This document shows, one piece after another, positions 3,278 to 5,121 of a stretch of 5,121 nt of DNA (position 1 is its first letter; every line of letters starts with the position of its first letter). The notes below the pieces were generated by a model. It made no database searches and was not told the DNA's origin. It worked only from the letters and a program-made list of their open reading frames with translations. Source of the stretch: an uncultured Verrucomicrobiota bacterium. Its GTDB lineage: Bacteria > Verrucomicrobiota > Verrucomicrobiia > Limisphaerales > UBA9464. A program made the translations under genes and the position numbers. The DNA lies in NCBI GenBank assembly GCA_903864375.1, contig CAIPFS010000694.1:1-5121 (forward strand), in the 5' to 3' direction.

Positions 3278-5121
3278 TCAGGGTCCGATAGTCGATCTTT
3301 CCGGTGCCCAGCTTTGGAATTTCCCGGACCACCCGGATTTCACGGGGAACACAAAGATTTCCCAACCCTTTCGCCCGCACGGCGGTCCGCAGCAATTCCA
3401 ATGTGACGCGCACGTCGTTGGTGACCGCGATCAGGACCTCGCCCTTGTCGGGATCTGGCCGGGTTAAAATTGCCACTTCACAGCGCTGACCCAACTCCGG
3501 GAAGGCACCGGCGAGTGCATCCTCGACTGCCGTCAGGCTCACCATTTCCCCGCTGATCTTGGCAAAACGCTTCAGGCGTCCCAACAGGAAAAGAAACCCC
3601 TCCCCGTCAACCCGGGCCAGGTCGCCGGTGTCATACCAGCCGCCCAGGGCTTTGAAGTGGGCGTCCGCCTCCACGTTGAGGTATCGCTGCATGACATTGG
3701 GTCCTCTGACGAGGAGTCGACCGCCTTCCGCAATGCCTTCCACCGGTTCCAGCTTCCACTCAATGCCCGGCAGGAAACGGCCCACCGAACCGATCCGAAG
3801 CTCAATCATGGAGTTCACACTGATGACGGGACTGCATTCGGTCGCTCCATATCCCTCCATCACCCTCAATCCAAATTTCTGAGCCCAGAGCGTGGCGGTG
3901 GCCTCCTGCAATTTTTCTGCACCGGCGACCAGATATTTGACCGATTGGAAATCGTACGGATTCGCCTTGCGTCCGTATCCCATGAGGAAGGTGTTGGTCC
4001 CCACCATCACGGTGCACGCCCGATCATAAACCATTTCGGGAATGATCCGGTAATGCAGCGGAGAGGGATAAAGAAAGATATATAGCCCGCGGATCAGCGG
4101 CAGCATCGTGCAGGTGCCCAACCCGAAGCTGTGGAACAGCGGCAGCGCATTGAATATTCGTTCGCCATCGGTGAAATCAAGGCGTGCGAGCGACTGCCGG
4201 ACATTGGCGAGGATGTTGTCGTGGCTCAATTCGACCCCCTTGGGCACTCCTTCCGAGCCCGAGGTAAAAAGGATCACCGCCGGAGCCGAACCGCCATGCC
4301 CATCGGGCACCAGTCCGGCCCCCGGACAACAGGTCTGACGGGCAAGCGCCGCCAGTTTGGCCAGCCCGCTCACTTCCTGTCGCACATCCTCCAGATAAAC
4401 CAAATCCACCCCGGCCCCGGCAAAGGCGCTCATGTCCAAACGAGCCTTTTCGATAAAGCTTCGGGAGGTGATGATGTGTTTAATCCCGGCAAGGCGCGCA
4501 CACGACAGCATGATGGCGCTTCCGGTGGAAAAATTGAGGAGCGCGGGAACGCATCCAGCGGCCCAGAGGCTCAGAACGGTCACCGGGGTGGCATTCACGT
4601 TGGGAAGCAAAACACCGACCACGGGAAATCCCTGACCGGCCGCCTCCGCCTTCCAGCGTCGCCCCCAGGCCGAAGCCAGGACTTCCACGCCCACGAGGAG
4701 TCGACGATAGGTGAGCGGCTTGAAGGTCACGTCCTCCAGTATCGGCTTGTTCGCGCATTGACGGGCGGTCTCAACGACCGCCGCCAGCAGATGGGACGGC
4801 CCGAATTGATGATCAACCTCAAACTGCTGACGAACCATCTGTTCCCGGAGCCAGATGGTCAGCCGGGGACGTGCCTCCTTGCGGGGCAAATCCCCGGTGG
4901 GAGGTGGCGTGAGCACGTCACTGAAATGAACCGTCACCCGCGGGAACCAATACCGACGACCGGTCTGACGCGCCCAAAGCAGGCGGTTGGCCCCCTTCAA
5001 GTAGCAAGTGATGACCCTGGCCTGAGTCTTGTGAATCAGAAATCCGGTGCCATCAAACAGCTTCATCAGGGACCCCGTCCGGGAAAGCCTTCCCTCGGCA
5101 AAAAGAACCAGCCGTCCACCC
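3267..5121 (-). CDS. aas: Bifunctional acyltransferase / acyl-ACP synthetase (Aas-type), 5'-truncated by window edge
   Basis: In E. coli, Aas activates a fatty acid on ACP with ATP and transfers it to 2-acyl-glycerophosphoethanolamine at the inner membrane, recycling lysophospholipid. The frame runs open to 5121. The Met at 5066 is internal, because the 18 codons before it give GGRLVLFAEGRLSRTGSL, matching the EGR block of PlsC-type acyltransferases. The first acyltransferase block (HX4D) lies off the window. Counting from Met5066, the acyltransferase ends near 50-60 (RRYWFPRVTVHF, 37-48). The adenylate-forming domain shows the P-loop FTSGSEGVPKG (267-277), LPLFHSFGL (308-316), PSPLHYRIIPE (334-344), GYGATECSP (405-413), YDTGD (478-482), GRLKRFAKISGEMVS (496-510) and the C-terminal lysine in GTGKIDY (587-593, Lys590). 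Key residues are intact. By comparison with the 719-aa E. coli protein, roughly 100 N-terminal residues are missing, more if a transporter domain is fused upstream. Confidence 0.9.
   Translation of the reverse strand, partial: GGRLVLFAEGRLSRTGSLMKLFDGTGFLIHKTQARVITCYLKGANRLLWARQTGRRYWFPRVTVHFSDVLTPPPTGDLPRKEARPRLTIWLREQMVRQQFEVDHQFGPSHLLAAVVETARQCANKPILEDVTFKPLTYRRLLVGVEVLASAWGRRWKAEAAGQGFPVVGVLLPNVNATPVTVLSLWAAGCVPALLNFSTGSAIMLSCARLAGIKHIITSRSFIEKARLDMSAFAGAGVDLVYLEDVRQEVSGLAKLAALARQTCCPGAGLVPDGHGGSAPAVILFTSGSEGVPKGVELSHDNILANVRQSLARLDFTDGERIFNALPLFHSFGLGTCTMLPLIRGLYIFLYPSPLHYRIIPEMVYDRACTVMVGTNTFLMGYGRKANPYDFQSVKYLVAGAEKLQEATATLWAQKFGLRVMEGYGATECSPVISVNSMIELRIGSVGRFLPGIEWKLEPVEGIAEGGRLLVRGPNVMQRYLNVEADAHFKALGGWYDTGDLARVDGEGFLFLLGRLKRFAKISGEMVSLTAVEDALAGAFPELGQRCEVAILTRPDPDKGEVLIAVTNDVRVTLELLRTAVRAKGLGNLCVPREIRVVREIPKLGTGKIDYRTLTAG

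Noticed and set aside
2798..3406. 202-codon open frame on the plus strand
   Set aside because: It consists of repeat-derived sequence and then antisense to the well-supported aas gene.

Overview
The window looks like chromosomal DNA of a GC-rich, non-enteric Gram-negative bacterium. The hairpin-rich repeats around 2441-3277 and the style of the small proteins most remind me of Verrucomicrobiota or another PVC lineage. That placement is recollection-based inference; no marker gene in the window settles it.

Layout. A complete tRNA-Asp(GUC) with encoded CCA lies at 17-93 on the plus strand. Every protein gene I can support is on the minus strand. Reading from the right edge along the minus strand, these are: (1) an Aas-type acyltransferase/acyl-ACP synthetase at 3267-5121, cut by the window edge, with the tail of its acyltransferase domain still visible; (2) about 910 bp without a convincing gene (2357-3266), packed with palindromic and direct repeats; (3) a 162-codon hypothetical membrane-anchored or lipoprotein-like gene (1868-2356); (4) an RluA/RluD-type 23S rRNA pseudouridine synthase (858-1835), 32 bp after it; (5) a 53-codon ORF with a HAD phosphatase motif I but no room for the rest of the fold (644-805); (6) a 79-codon hypothetical ORF (381-620); (7) a 287-bp interval before the tRNA with an 11-bp tandem/phased pattern and a short segment resembling an RluA C-terminus.

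How the genes relate. The 162-aa gene and the pseudouridine synthase are close enough to share a transcript. Aas would recycle lysophospholipids in the membrane and is separated from them by the repeat block. The two small ORFs downstream of the pseudouridine synthase look like degraded or rearranged material.

The part most worth a second look is the repeat block. It holds (a) two roughly 85-bp three-hairpin units in inverted orientation around a 78-bp spacer, (b) a 77/69-bp direct repeat near its two ends, (c) a 30-bp direct repeat, and (d) a family of short hairpins sharing a GTAGCGYAG leader whose stem sequences differ while base pairing is largely kept. I see no CRISPR array, transposase, toxin system or prophage gene.
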